Positions 43,331-55,024 of a stretch of 64,000 nucleotides of DNA are shown piece after piece. Positions within the stretch are counted from its first letter, which is position 1. Every line of letters begins with the position of its first letter. Under the pieces are notes generated by a model. It was not told the DNA's origin. It searched no databases and worked only from the letters and a program-made list of their open reading frames with translations. The stretch is from Bathymodiolus brooksi (lineage: Eukaryota; Mollusca; Bivalvia; Mytilida; Modiolidae), in assembly GCA_963680875.1 (NCBI GenBank), contig OY804580.1, positions 99,548,000-99,611,999 on the forward strand, read 5' to 3'. A program made the translations under genes and the position numbers.

Positions 43331-43843
43331 TATAATACAATGACAAAAAAGCAACTACACAAACAAAACAAACGAACCCCACCCCCAAAACAAATCACTG
43401 ACTCTCCCTGCATGTTAATCACGTTGATAACAGCTTTTTTAGATTTCTAAACAGATGTAATTGCAACAAAAGACTCAATTTCTTGTCCCTTCCCAACTCG
43501 CCATACTTTTACAATAACAGTCAAAAGTCGTTGCCCCGGATTTCCATTCTCTTCCACATTTTCTGTGGGCCTATCTGTTTATGCTATTGTTGAGCTTGTT
43601 CTGGTCATGAAATATGCACGAAATATATTTCCCGCTGGATGTTAACAAGCTAACAACCAAACAAAGCGAACCAGTTCGATTAGAATAATCTCTAAAAGAT
43701 TGAAAACCACAACAGACTGGTTTCCATATGACATCTTGAGTTGAATGCTAACTGTTTGGATGTTCCCAGTGCAATACCTGCTCAATAATATCGTTCATTT
43801 TGTCCATTGAACGCTTATTAAAAATGGTCATATCTAAATCGCA

Positions 43844-44050
43844 TTGGTGATGTAATGATTAGCGTGCTCGCTTCGAGTGTGATAGATCGTTTGGTTCGAG
43901 TCGAGGTCAGATCAAACCAAAGACTATCCAATATTCGTATTAACTGCTTCTGATAGTTTCTCCACTATAAGCACGCAGCAATAAGACATAAGAACAAAGG
44001 CTGGTTGGCTCGGAATCAGAATAACTGTGTCCGAGTGGAGCGACATGTCT
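43844..44050 (+). mobile_element. SINE family A, tail-truncated
   Basis: Head GGTGATGTAATGATTAGCGT, B-box GGTTCGAGTC, body GGCTGGTTGGCTCGGAATCA and TGTCCGAGTGGAGCGACATG. Confidence 0.82.
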
Positions 44051-44224
44051 TCCCGCACATGTAGGGTACATTATGTATGTCATGCTCTAATGACAGTGTT
44101 AAGTGATGTAGATCATCTTGGTGAGTTAAGTGATATAACTCCTCTTGGTTTAAGACCTTTTATTGGAATTGACATATGATATTCTGTAATTGGTTTTCTT
44201 TCACAGAGATATTTTCATTTTTGT

Positions 44225-44815
44225 CTGGTGTCCGTTTCCAACATTTTACATTTTAATCAGAAACCAGTAGGGCAATATGAAACAAACTTGACAGGAATGG
44301 GTATTGGATTGTCCTCATACTAAATTGTATCCGATATGTCCGAACTCCATCCAATATGGCCGCCTTTATTAAAAATATACAATTCTTAAACGGGCGATTA
44401 AGCATGTTTGTTTGAAGCCAGAATAACTATAAGGGCATAATTAGAAGGTTTTTTTTTTAAACATATATGACGGATTATTTGTCAAGTGTTTACTTTGCCG
44501 ATTTCTCCTGATTACGGAAATAATGCACAAACAAAATGTCATTAAACATTTTTTTTCTGAAACTACTAGACCAATTTGAACCAAATTTGACAGGAATAGT
44601 CCATGGCCGGTGTACATGTCCGTTCTAAAATATACCCGATTGGTCTGAACTCTATACAGATACCCACAGTAACTAAAAATATAAAATTCTCAAATTTACT
44701 AATCTCGCCTTATATATTTGAAGCAAGGATCTGCTTAAATTTTAACTGCAAGAGCATAATTAGGAGATGGTCTTAGCCAAAATTATAATGCAATATACAA
44801 ATGTCAGTCTGTAAG
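44225..44815 (+). mobile_element. diverged modules of the modular element
   Basis: Two modules, near 44260 and 44560, with CAGAAACCAGTAGGGCAATA / GAAACTACTAGACCAATTTG, GACAGGAATGG / GACAGGAATAG and, between them, a shared GCATAATTAGAAGG/GCATAATTAGGAG phrase. The closing end (GGCTCAGGTGAGCCTCTAG) may be at about 45190-45208. Confidence 0.5.
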
Positions 44816-45003
44816 TTATATTTCAGCTATATTGTGGCGTCCCTCAAGTTTGTAGAATTACATTTTTGTTATATCTGTTGGTAATATTAAGGAACAGAAC
44901 AATCTTGACAAACACATATCTCTTAATGAAAAAAATGAGATTCTTTTAAAAATATGGATATCATGCTCTTCTTGTGTCTTTGTTGTTGTGTTTGTATAAA
45001 CAT

Positions 45004-45108
45004 TAAGTTTGTCAGTTACTTGCGACAGGTCCATGGTTTTCTCCACCAATAAAATGGACCGCCACGATATAACTGAAATATTGTTGAAAGTGACGTTAAA
45101 CACCATAC
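45004..45108 (+). mobile_element. SINE family B, 3' half
   Basis: AAGTTTGTCAGTTACTTGCG, GGTTTTCTCCACCAATAAAA, tail GTTGAAAGTGACGTTAAACA. The head is missing. A small reverse piece (TTTCAGCTATATTGTGGCG) lies at 44820. Confidence 0.8.
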
Positions 45109-45212
45109 TCACTGTATGGTTTATTTATGTGTACTGCTTCAGAAATAAAGTATTAGTATTATAGAGGTTTGTTTTGGTGATCGATTCAGGCTCAGGTGAG
45201 CCTCTAGTATTT

Positions 45213-45947
45213 TGCTTTGTTTTATATACAAAGAAATGTAGATGTACGGACATTATCCATATAGGACATGTTTTAATAGTGTGTCAATGGTATAATAATC
45301 AATCAGGGTCATAAGATAACACAAGTACTTAATTAATTGTTTAATGTCACCAATTAAATGTGCATGCTTAAACGATAACGAAATTTCCTCTGTCTGTTTA
45401 TTATTATCTGGTATCATTTAACTTCAATTAACGTTACACGTAAAACGTGTCTTCAAAGTCATAATATTCAAATAACTTGCATAACTTTGTCTCTTTTCAA
45501 AACAATGTACACATGTAGATTTATTGATTTTCAAAAAAATGCTTTGTTCGTTAGAATTTTAAAATTGAATTGGTCATTGTCTACAGTGTGAAAGATACTT
45601 TTAAATTACATATACTCTAATTTTGATTCATTGAAGATAGTATTTTTAACATGGTTAGTCACAGCGACCCACACTACCTGTCTATGACGCGACCATTTAC
45701 CTGGATTTTTACCTGTCGTGAGTGAGCCTATACAAGGTGGGGATAACCAAAACAACATTCCATAGATAATAGTGTTTTATTTCACAATGTGTAGATTTGG
45801 ATATACTTTGTAAAAAAAATGTGAATTTGATGATTTTTCGAAGTGATTTTATTTAAATTTTGTATATACCGATTTATTATTTTTATATTAACAATATTTA
45901 AAAATTTGAAAATTGAGTTGATCAATCAAAATACGGTATAATCCAAG
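45213..45947 (+). promoter_or_regulatory. upstream region of the cadherin-like gene
   Basis: About 735 bases of A+T-rich DNA between the modular-element end and the start codon. It must include the 5' UTR or promoter if exon 1 is first. No core promoter element is convincing. Confidence 0.3.
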
Positions 45948-46974
45948 ATGGCGTCTAAAAAGCAGGTAACAATTTTATATTTGTGTACGGAGTTTTTATG
46001 TTACATTTCGTTTATTTTTGCCGCAACAATATTCAAAGACAATTTGGAACTTACAGTCCCAAACAATGCTAAAATCGGACATGTTATTACAAAACTAGGA
46101 TGTTCAGATTTCGGTTTAGCTTTACAAGTAGAAGGAAATCCACAGGATGATCAACTATTCAACAAATTATTCTCTATTGATAAAAGTGGAAATTTAGTCG
46201 TTGAAGCTGATTTATCACAATATGAAGGAAAGTATTTTATCGTCTCAGTATTCTCTGATAAAAATTGTTTCAACAACGTGGGTGTTAAGCGGACGTTTGG
46301 TGTCTTTATTCAAAATTCAAACGAGTATTTAGAATTTGGATACCGAATATACCGAGGATTTATTAGACAATCTTCACAACCTGGATATTTAGTTGACGGA
46401 TTGGACACAATAATTTCGGATTCAAAACTTTCGTGTTTTCTGAACGGAGATAATTCAGAATTATTTGAAATACAATCTGTTGGTCTCCGACTTCATAATA
46501 CACTTCCAACCGAAAGTAAAGCCTTCTATTTTACCTTACAATGTTCCAATGGCGAGACACATGGACACGCCGGTATTCATATATCCGTGACAGAAGATAA
46601 CTCTAAGTCAGACATACACGTCCGTAATCAACCATCGGAGAGACAAACTCATGTCGCCATCCGTCAAGACAGCCTTGTCAAATCATTCGATCAAGAGTCA
46701 ATTAACTTATACCAACAGCCTCATAGTAGGGTCAGACGCGATACTGTAACCAAATCCCTTTCAGCCACAGAAGGCACTGTCAACATCCTTACATTGGACT
46801 CCCCACAAACATCGGCAACTCTCAAGTGGTCCATTTCACAGGATGACACAGACACTTTCCAAATAAGTTCTACTGGTCAACTCTCAGTTAAAGACGGGAA
46901 AAAGCTAGATTATGATTATGGAAGACGGTCCTACACTATTGGAGTTGATGTTAAAACGTCAGACGGACAGACAG
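45948..46974 (+). CDS. cadherin-like protein, first coding exon (partial gene)
   Basis: 342 codons plus one base, from AAGATGG to donor ACAG|GTAGGT. Residues 7-26 are hydrophobic (signal peptide). About 32-125 and 130-217 look like cadherin-type repeats (LELTVPNNAKIGHVI; LFSIDKSGNLVVEADLSQYE). A furin-type site RVRR/D is at 261-265, as after a cadherin prodomain. A clearer repeat follows from 265 (LSATEGTVNILTLDS, FQISSTGQLSVKDGKKLDYD, YTIGVDVKTSDGQT). The usual calcium motifs (DRE, DxNDNAP) are not in this part. Expected role: cell-surface adhesion or a secreted matrix protein. The reading frame past the donor ends at 47039 and is intron. Later exons were not found up to 64000, so the introns are long or the gene continues outside. 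Member of the cadherin superfamily; subfamily unknown. Confidence 0.75.
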
Positions 46975-47065
46975 GTAGGTTTTACTTTATACCGTTCATA
47001 ATGTTCAGCATGAATCAAGCATGGCTTTGCAAAACATAAAATATAGGGCTTGCAAACATCAGAGG

Positions 47066-47275
47066 GTCGTCGCGGTCGTGGTCGTAATCCTTTGGCAGTT
47101 GGATTTACAAACTACCAATGCACTCAGTTCCTATCATCACTAAAATTGTGGGTTCGAATCCCGCTAAAGTTTGTCAGTGACTTGCGGCAGGTCTGTGGTT
47201 TTCTCCGGGTACTCGTGTTTCCTCCACCAATAAACTGGCAGCCGCGATATTATACATGTAACTGAAATATTGTGC
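47066..47275 (+). mobile_element. SINE family B in the cadherin-like intron
   Basis: GGGTCGTCGCGGTCGTGGTC, B-box GGGTTCGAATCC, GTGGTTTTCTCCGGGTACTC, tail ATGTAACTGAAATATTGTG. There is an internal deletion after the head. It lies 92 bases after the exon donor. Confidence 0.88.
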
Positions 47276-47640
47276 GCAAAACAGCACATCACAAACTACC
47301 TACAGAAACTGGGAACTGTGGAATAATATTGACCATGCCAATAGATATGTGACAATATAAATATTGAATTGGTAATGAATACCATTACATCATGGAATGT
47401 CAACATTATATATAGTTATATAATATTCATTATTACAAGTTTACGAGAAAGAGTGCTTATCAAAATAAAAATTTAGAAATGTCTTTGTCGTATATATTGT
47501 ATGTTTATATCTATTTTGTATTTGTTATTGTATATGTTATTGTGTGTCCTCTCTGTACCTTTGTATATATGGTTTATGAGAAGTAAAGATGATTGACTTC
47601 TTCATGACTGTGTCTAAAATAAACATGTCCATAGGATAAT
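47276..47640. other. intronic A+T-rich sequence
   Basis: Nothing recognisable. Confidence 0.4.
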
Positions 47641-47643
47641 TCC

Positions 47644-47713
47644 CATCGTCGGTAACCCACGGTTGATTGAGAGAGAGGAACATATCGGAATCAACCGTGG
47701 GTTACCGACGATG
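47644..47713. mobile_element. 70-bp palindromic mini-element with 9-bp target duplication
   Basis: Two perfect 24-bp arms (CATCGTCGGTAACCCACGG plus TTGAT) around a 22-bp loop. The exact 9-bp repeat GATAATTCC flanks it (47635-47643, 47714-47722). The ends match those at 31831 and 37720. Confidence 0.85.
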
Positions 47714-47722
47714 GATAATTCC

Positions 47723-48045
47723 ATGTTGCTTGACAAACCGAATTCCAATGCTAATTGACATGCATTTGTGTAAATTTAATTGACTGAAAGCTATTTGTTT
47801 GTTTACAGAATCAAAGGACTTTGTACCTGTAATGTAAACATATAATCCTCTAAACTATTTATATAACATGGGGCCCTCAAACAATTGATTTATTGATAAG
47901 CTGAAGGGGGTTTGAGTGAAAGGTGTAAATAGATTATTTTATTTCGATGTTCCCTTGTTATCATTTTACACATGACAGTGTCTTCCACCCCAGGGGGTTG
48001 TCATCGGTTTCATTAAGGAAGTGACTCATAATCTAACAGATTTTG
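47723..48045. other. intronic spacer
   Basis: No clear feature. A decent acceptor (TTTGTTTACAG at about 47799-47809) precedes a nine-codon open stretch and a stop (see rejected list). Confidence 0.4.
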
Positions 48046-48049
48046 TTTG

Positions 48050-48305
48050 TTTGATGGTGTTTAGCGTCACTTTCAACAATATTTCAGTTATATCGTGGCG
48101 TTCAGTTTTATTGGTGGAGGAAGCCGGAGAACCCAGAGAAAACCACCGACCTGTCGCAAGGCACTGACAAACTTTATCACATAATGTTGAACACTTCCCG
48201 CTGATCGAGATTGGAACTCACAACATCAGTGGTGATAGGCACTGAGTGATTGCATAGGTAGTTGTAAATCCAACGACCATACGATCACGGCCACGACGAC
48301 CCCTA
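48050..48305 (-). mobile_element. SINE family B, full length
   Basis: Plus strand from GGTGTTTAGCGTCACTTTCA to CACGGCCACGACGACCCC, with AGAACCCAGAGAAAACCACC intact. Confidence 0.9.
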
Positions 48306-48554
48306 AGAGAGTATTGAAGACACAGGAAAATAACATATGTATTTAATTTAATTGAAATTGAATGCTGCTTTTTTGGGGAATATTCCCTGTCAAAAAAGTC
48401 AAATATTCTGCAGGTACTATGTTGTTGAGATAAACAAAGGTCTAAGTAGCCATTGCAAACGTATTTACCATGAATCTTTAAGCAAGTTAAATAATGGAAG
48501 GCACACTTACTCTTCACTGGCATGTAAATGAGAGACCACTTTACCAAAGTGCTA

Positions 48555-48736
48555 CTGAATAGTAGTAACGGAAGTGTAGCATAATAGTAGCGGAAGTGTA
48601 GCTTTTGTGTTTTTGTTCTTTTTGTGCGATCTTTACAAAAGCCTAAGAGCCACGGTTCCGCAGCTAAATTGAATAGGTACGGTTCCATAGCTAGACTGAA
48701 TAGCTATGGTTCCGCAGCTAGACTGAATAGCTACGG
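48555..48736. repeat. two small tandem repeats
   Basis: GTAGTAACGGAAGTGTAGC and TAGTAGCGGAAGTGTAGC (two copies, 48560-48603), then three copies of a 27-bp unit GGTTCCGCAGCTAGACTGAA plus TAGCTAC (about 48653-48736). Confidence 0.75.
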
Positions 48737-49035
48737 TAATAAACAATATTGTGTATTATTATACCTCACATAATAAAGAATCAATTCTATTGGTTAAAAG
48801 ATAATCACATGACATAAAATAATCTGGATATTTTTGCTTCTAATCGCCGCCAACGGTGAATAACCTCAAGAATTACACACGTCCGTTGAATAACCCTATT
48901 ATTCAACGGTGTAATAACCCTCGAAAATTACAACGTCCAGTGAATAACCCTAATGGAATAATACTTTAACAAATTTACAATTCAAATATTAAACAGTATA
49001 TTTCAACTGTTTGTTCGGTATAATAAAACAGTTAC

Positions 49036-49194
49036 GGCCCTCGGAATCGGTGAATATCCAAAATTGTCAACCCCACTAGGGTTATTTCCCTCGGGCTAAA
49101 GCCCTCGGGGAAATAACCCAAGTGGGGTTGACAGCCCGAGGGAAATAACCCTAGTGGGGTTGACAATTTTGGATATTCACCTCTTCCGAGGGCC
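49036..49194. repeat. long foldback palindrome, ~62-bp arms
   Basis: Left arm GGCCCTCGGAATCGGTGAAT..CAACCCCACTAGGGTTATTT; the right arm is nearly exact. The centre carries CCCTCGGGCTAAAGCCCTCG and another half repeat of the arm. A strong cruciform candidate. Confidence 0.88.
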
Positions 49195-51590
49195 ATAATT
49201 GTATATTGTATGTATGTTTGTATGCTTACTAATGTCGTGGGCAATTCTGAGAGTGTTTAACTAAAGTTAATTAAATTAAAGTTACATAGCCAATTTACTT
49301 AATATTAACTGCAAAAAAGTACCACGAACTGTTCATGTTGACATCCTTGGGAAATTGGAAATGTACAAAAATGACCCCTCCCCACCCCCTCGTACTTGAG
49401 GTGTTTTTGCATCTAGAGATTAAGGCTCGGTTACGTGGAAAAGCAAGCTGTATAAACCTTGATGTATGAACAGCAATGTTTATAAATTGCTTAATGGTAC
49501 TGTCTTACTAGACTATACAATTAAGTACAGATAAAAAAGCGTGGCCAATTAATCACATTTTTTATGAAACGACAGGAAATAATAATAAAAAAAAACCAAC
49601 CTAACAAAGTTATTATTTTTCAAGATCTCGTAACAGCATTACTCATTCTTAAAATAACATAAATTTCGTATTATTCACAGGTGGTAGGTTATATATGACA
49701 ATAAATTATACATTCATACAAGGTTTTGATCGGATCTTTGACGGAAGTTTGATCTGGGACATTTAAAATCTAAAGTCCGGTCGTTAAGAAGATATTTTAT
49801 GATGAATTGATATTATCATTATAATAGTATTATTATTTTGTAAAGAAGAACCATGACCTTCCATTACAGATTAAGTTGTGTCCTCGAGAAATTTTTACTA
49901 AACTAGAGCAACCATCCTGGACGTAAAATATCCGTCTTTTTGTTTTTTGTTTTGACAGGTGTTCTATTTATATTCACGATTGTCTCGCCTTCGAAAACTA
50001 ACACCGAGACATACAGTGTATATGTTTCTTATGTTACAATATTAATATTTATGAACACAACTTGCCCTGAAAAGGGATGTGAACTAGAATCCACGTAGAC
50101 CTACATATTATGCACCCTCGAACAAAAAATCCTGCATCTGCGTCTGGTTTGTTGTATCCTTAAAAAACTTGTACACCAAGTATCATAAAAATAAGATAAA
50201 AAAAAAGATAAACACAACATTCAGATTGCGCATGTGTAAGCGTCTGGAGATAGAGAACTCGAACAATATATGTGCAATTCGAGCTGCCATAAAGTGCCTC
50301 TAAACAAAAGTTGATGTGGTCGCTTTAAAGTCCCCCTAAACAAAAGTTGGTGTGGTCGTTTTAGTTAATTTAACATATCTTACATAATTCGCTTCAGGCA
50401 ATATTATCTTCTGCTTTGAACCTATCTTCTACATTTAAATCACGTAGACAAGGTTCAGTAACATTATTTTCATTGTGAGTAAGCTTATGTTAGGCTATAC
50501 TAAACCGTAATGCTTATAAGCTAAGCCCACAAATAAAATAATGTGTGTTGCTAGTTATGTTAGGCTAAACTAAACCGTAAGGCTTATAGGTTAAGGTCCG
50601 TGACAAATTGAATTAAATTGCAAAAAATGTCTAGCCTTAGGTCTTTCTTGCAGCAAGATATAATAAGCTAAAATTAGATTTTGGGACTTGTCTATTCCTT
50701 TAAGCTCAACCCATGTGTGTGTGAGCTATATATATTGTCCTCACGGGGCCGTATGTCCGACGTTTGTATACGAAGATAGTTACTTTGATCAGCCTTCTGA
50801 AGATTATCGGTCAATTTAAGCAAATTTGACCGAAATGGTCCTTTAATTGTACTCGTAGATCCAGATTAAGCCCAATAGTCCCGGCTTTTTAATCAAGATG
50901 GGTGCAGTTCTTAACAATAGAAATATTTTCAAATGTTTAAAATGTCTAACATTTAAAAGGCTAATATTTATATTGCAACTTCATGATAATGAATTGTTTA
51001 TTAACACATAAATAGTATGAAACTAATTTTGTTGATTTTGCCGATTATACAAAGTGGACTTATTAAAGTAATATTACACTAGTTTTGGGAGAAGAAAATG
51101 TTTCCCTGAACATTCAATTTGGAATACGGCGGTACCTTTACTAAGCTATTCATGCATGTTTCAAGTCGAAATATGTTCCCAACAACTAGAAATCTGCAAA
51201 TCCGTGTGCATGTTTATCGTCCTTGCCATTATTGTGGAGACTGATAAACTTTCGGTTGTTTTGTTCGGATGATTGCCGACCATAATCTCGTGAAGAAAAG
51301 TTTTGGTCCAATGATTGCCGATCATGACCTCGTGAAGAAAAGATAAACAATCATGGATGCTGAGGTAAGCACGCACACATTCCTGACAATGATTATTGAG
51401 GAATCTGTCTGTTTCATGTCGTGTAAACCAATTATGTTGTTGCAATTATTCTTATGTGGTACACACGGAATATATATACCTGTATATATATATACGTCTG
51501 AAAATTAAACCAAACAGTGTCAGAATTAGATTTTAGAGCTGTCAAATTTTTTTTCTTCCCTCGACGGGATTTGAACTCACACCATTGATA
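49195..51590. other. intronic or intergenic spacer with low-copy duplications
   Basis: No gene. Direct duplications: CTAAACAAAAGTTGATGTGG/TGGTGTGG near 50298 and 50336; TTATGTTAGGCTATACTAAA/TTATGTTAGGCTAAACTAAA at 50486 and 50556; GATTGCCGACCATAATCTCG/GATTGCCGATCATGACCTCG at 51270 and 51312. Confidence 0.55.
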
Positions 51591-51593
51591 CAC

Positions 51594-51596
<3 letters not shown>

Positions 51597-51649
<53 letters not shown>
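51597..51649. repeat. (AT)n microsatellite
   Basis: About 26 uninterrupted AT units. Confidence 0.95.
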
Positions 51650-51651
<2 letters not shown>

Positions 51652-51908
51652 TCAACTGAACATTGCGCATGAGCGATAATCTCCCCGAAAGAGTTCAAAT
51701 CTTGTGTCACGCGCATATCATTTGCATTACTGTACGGGAAAACAGAATTATCTGCTGTCAAATATTTTGCGATTTGTTCTTAAAATCTGCTTTTGAGCGG
51801 ATTTTTAATGTTATGCAGTTGATTTTAGTTAAAATTAAGTGAAAATATTTAATCCAAAAATTCCATATTTGTCTCAGTTTCATAATTACTTTAAGTTATT
51901 GTTACGAC

Positions 51909-52825
51909 CAGAGGCGGATTTAGAGGGGGGCGTACGGGGCGTGCGCCCCCCTAAAATTCGTAAAGCATATGTTATACAACGTTAATTAAGCAGATCAACA
52001 AACTTTTTCATGAATGGTTAACTCGTGACTTGTAAGTCAAAATGAATAGTAATGATATTAGGAGTAAATTTGGGATATCATTCTAAAATTCTCCACCCAT
52101 TGATAAATGATCAGTATACTGTCCGTCCGGATGAAGCGTTTCGTTTCGCTGTTGGTTCATTCATTGAAAACGTATGATTCGTTCTTGTTTATAGACAAAC
52201 AAAGGCGAATATGTTAACATTAATGCTGCATGAAACGATTCTGACCATCTAATTTAGTTACGTTAGCTTATCAGAAATCAACAACAAGTTCATGTATTGA
52301 AAAATTCCGCTTTTGTTTATCTATAAATAAGAACGGTCGAATCATACGTTTTCAATGAATGAATCAAACGACGAAAAGAAAAGCCTGCTCCATCCGGACG
52401 GGCAGTAATAACTAGAACCACCCAAAAGTACAGACCAATGAGTGAAATGAGGAATGCGTTAAAACTAAACCAATAGTTCTTTGAAGGGTTAAAATATCGT
52501 GATCGATCAGTCATGAGTTGAACAATTCGCATCACGGTTGTTAAAAAAAGTTTTACTTTAGGTTCTTATATTTTGACAAAAACATACTGTTAACAATTAT
52601 CCGACAAAATTAAGACTCAAAGTCAAGTTTTCTTGGTCTGATAAAAATGGTGTAGTAGTTGGTTCAAAATTGTCGTTCAAATAAAAGTCGGTAATTCCTC
52701 AAACCCCCAGAGCTTAAGGGGGGCTTCGCCCCCATAGGGCCTCTACCCGCTGGGGACCTTAAGCGGTCCCCTGACCCCTCGCCTACTCACACCCCCCCTA
52801 ACCACAAATCCTGGATCCGCCTGTG
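51909..52825. mobile_element. hAT-like MITE, copy 1
   Basis: 917 bp with ends CAGAGGCGGATTTAGAGGG and (inverted) CACAGGCGGATCCAGGA, flanked by the 5-bp repeat ACGAC (51904-51908, 52826-52830). Inside the right end is a G+C-rich block of nested short palindromes (GGGGACCTTAAGCGGTCCCC, GGGGGGCTTCGCCCCC). A second, opposite-orientation copy is at 62897. No transposase is present. Confidence 0.8.
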
Positions 52826-53275
52826 ACGACATACGATAATACACAAATCTTCAGTGAAGTCACCATGCTAGTAATTTATTCCCAACTTGGTTAGGCATAT
52901 TAGCCGCTGAGATAAAAAAAAAAAAAAAAAAAGCTCTTCGAGGTCCTTTATCTTTTTGGTTTGAATGAAACACACAAAAAAAATATACAAAAAAATACAA
53001 AACCCCAGAATGGCAGAAAAAATATTTGATACGTGATGTCATTGATGTTTTTATCCGTCTGTTAAAATCAGGGTCTGTGTAATGTGTGTTTAAGCTGGCG
53101 ACACCTAGGAGACGTTATCATTATTTTACACTTAATCTGTTTGTTTCCAAATATAAAGAGCATCACTTTTGTACACTTACTTAGTTTAGTGTATCTACTT
53201 GCGACGGTTAAATAGTCTAAATAAAATATCGGGTACGCCATTTTATCTAACTTTCATTTAATTTAAGGCATTTAA
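52826..53275. other. spacer
   Basis: Poly-A tract near 52914-52932; otherwise nothing recognised. Confidence 0.4.
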
Positions 53276-53278
53276 TAA

Positions 53279-53398
53279 TTAGTCAGTGACTTGCGACAGG
53301 TCGGTGGTTTTCCCGGTTTCCTCCACCAATAAAACTGACAGCCACAATAACTGAAATATTGTTGAAAGTGGTGTTAAACACTATTACCCTAACCCTCA
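53279..53398 (+). mobile_element. SINE family B, 3' half
   Basis: GTCAGTGACTTGCGACAGGT, CCTCCACCAATAAAACTGAC, tail GTTGAAAGTGGTGTTAAACA then CTATTACCCTAACCCTCAC. Confidence 0.85.
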
Positions 53399-53536
53399 CC
53401 CATTTAACATTATTTTATGGTGTTGATGTGTGCTGAAAAGAAGCTGACTTGGCAGTATTTCTCCATACGGAACAAGTTTTCAATTTCTTTATACAAATAT
53501 TCTATTTTTGTTTTGTATTTCTGTGAGGAAAACGCT

Positions 53537-53770
53537 TGACCGTATCGGTGGTGGAATGATTAGCTTGCTCGTCTCCAGTGTGTTAGATCATGGGTTCGAC
53601 CTCGTTCAGTCAAACCAAAGACTACAAAATTGGTATTTGTTTGTTTCCCGTTTAGCAGTATTAAAGGGAAGTTACAGACTGGTCGGTTTAATGTGTCCGA
53701 GTGAAGAGACAATGCGGACTCTTGAGCTATGTAACAATCCCTCTGTAGTGTGTTGGTCTGATACAAAGCG
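53537..53770 (+). mobile_element. SINE family A, tail-truncated
   Basis: Head CGGTGGTGGAATGATTAGCT, B-box GGGTTCGACCTC, body AAACCAAAGACTACAAAATT and TGTCCGAGTGAAGAGACA. The 113-codon open frame across it is by-product sequence. Confidence 0.85.
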
Positions 53771-54423
53771 AATATCGTCATTATTGTTCTCTCTCACGAT
53801 GGTATCCATTTGTTTACATATTGGGTTGCATACATTTCACGTCATATAGATCTATGTTGTTTACCGTTCTTCATGCAATTTCTTCCTTTTTTTGCGTGTA
53901 TATTATCAATTATTATAATTTGGTGTGACTTTCTTACATGGCGAGATGTTAATAGCCTAATATGTGGAAAACATGCGAGCTCCTTAACGGAGGTTTGAGG
54001 AACCAATTACACATTGTTTAACGTACCAGGCAAACGGTGACTTAAGGCCATGTCCTTTGATCAAAGGTCAGAATGAACGTGTATATTAAATTTCTTATTA
54101 AAATTTAAAATTAATTCTTGTTAGCATTCACGCATCATTTAATATCACAAATCGTACGAGACAAAGCGTGTGTTTTTTTTATAGAGTTAATAGGTACAAG
54201 CAGAAACGTCAAAAAACAAAGTGCCTGTGTCTTTTCAGGGTGGTTTTAGTTTCACCATGATGTAGGGCTACTATTTTATTTTCTGTATCGTTAATGCTGG
54301 TGTATCATATTTCAGATCAATTGTTTCAAAGCTTAGTAATGTATTTTATTGGTTATTTATAAAGTGTTATCATCGACCATCAAAAATCAATAAGTTAGCG
54401 AAACAAACAGGTGTTTGGTGTAG

Positions 54424-54546
54424 TGTTTGTCAGTGACTTACGGCAGGTCGGTGGTTATTTCCGGGTACTCCGGTCCCCTCACCAATAAAACTGACCGCCA
54501 CTATTTTACTGAAATATTGTTGAAAGTGTCGTTAAACAGCATAACC
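54424..54546 (+). mobile_element. SINE family B, 3' half
   Basis: TTGTCAGTGACTTACGGCAG, CCGGGTACTCCGGTCCCCTC, tail GTTGAAAGTGTCGTTAAACA. This and the copies at 45004 and 53279 all start at almost the same internal point (GTCAGT-ACTT). Confidence 0.85.
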
Positions 54547-54917
54547 TTCACCTTGTATTGTATTGATAGTACTTAATCTGATTAATCTCAACCTAAATAA
54601 ATTAAAATAAAAATGTATTAACTATATAAAGGAAATGTTGTAATGTCCCATTGATTGAAATTTTAATAACTTTTTTAAATATGAATAAAGTTTCAAGATA
54701 CATGTACATGTATACAAAAGCATATATAAAAATAACCACTACCTGCTGATTAATAATGTACCTGTTTAGGATATGGTTGGGAGTGACTCATTATGCCTGC
54801 ATTCCTGAGGAAATAAAATATGACATAAATAATCATGTAATCAATGCACAGGTAAAAAACAGATCAAATCAAAGAAAGGAACATATTTTTGTGAAATCGA
54901 CACTTTACGTATAGGAA

Positions 54918-55024
54918 AATGTCCAAGTAACTCTCCATTCCTTAAAAATAATGGAGCCGAGACCCCGAAGGAGCCGAGGCCCGGCCCATTGTTTTAAAGG
55001 AATGGAGAGATACGAGGACATTCT
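54918..55024. repeat. foldback palindrome
   Basis: AATGTCCAAGTAACTCTCCA then TTCCTTAAAAATAATGG and its inverted partner ending GGAATGGAGAGATACGAGGA plus CATT. The G+C-rich centre contains GGAGCCGAGACCCC. A related small hairpin (CTCTCCATTCCTTAGAAAAA) is at 55134-55162. Confidence 0.75.

Noticed and set aside
47810..47839. Alternative terminal exon of the cadherin-like gene (nine codons then stop)
   Set aside because: The acceptor is good and the phase fits, but the peptide is too short to judge and would truncate the protein in mid-repeat. There is no independent support.
48218..48688. 156-codon minus-strand open frame
   Set aside because: It overlaps SINE B and a small tandem repeat, and shows no domain.
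49949..50098. Exon candidate after TTTTGACAG
   Set aside because: The 47-codon open stretch does not resemble a cadherin repeat or a membrane segment, and no donor or gene context supports it.
51432..51761. 109-codon minus-strand open frame with an (IY)n run
   Set aside because: It reads through the (AT)n microsatellite.
53508..53849. 113-codon plus-strand open frame
   Set aside because: It is translated SINE A sequence.
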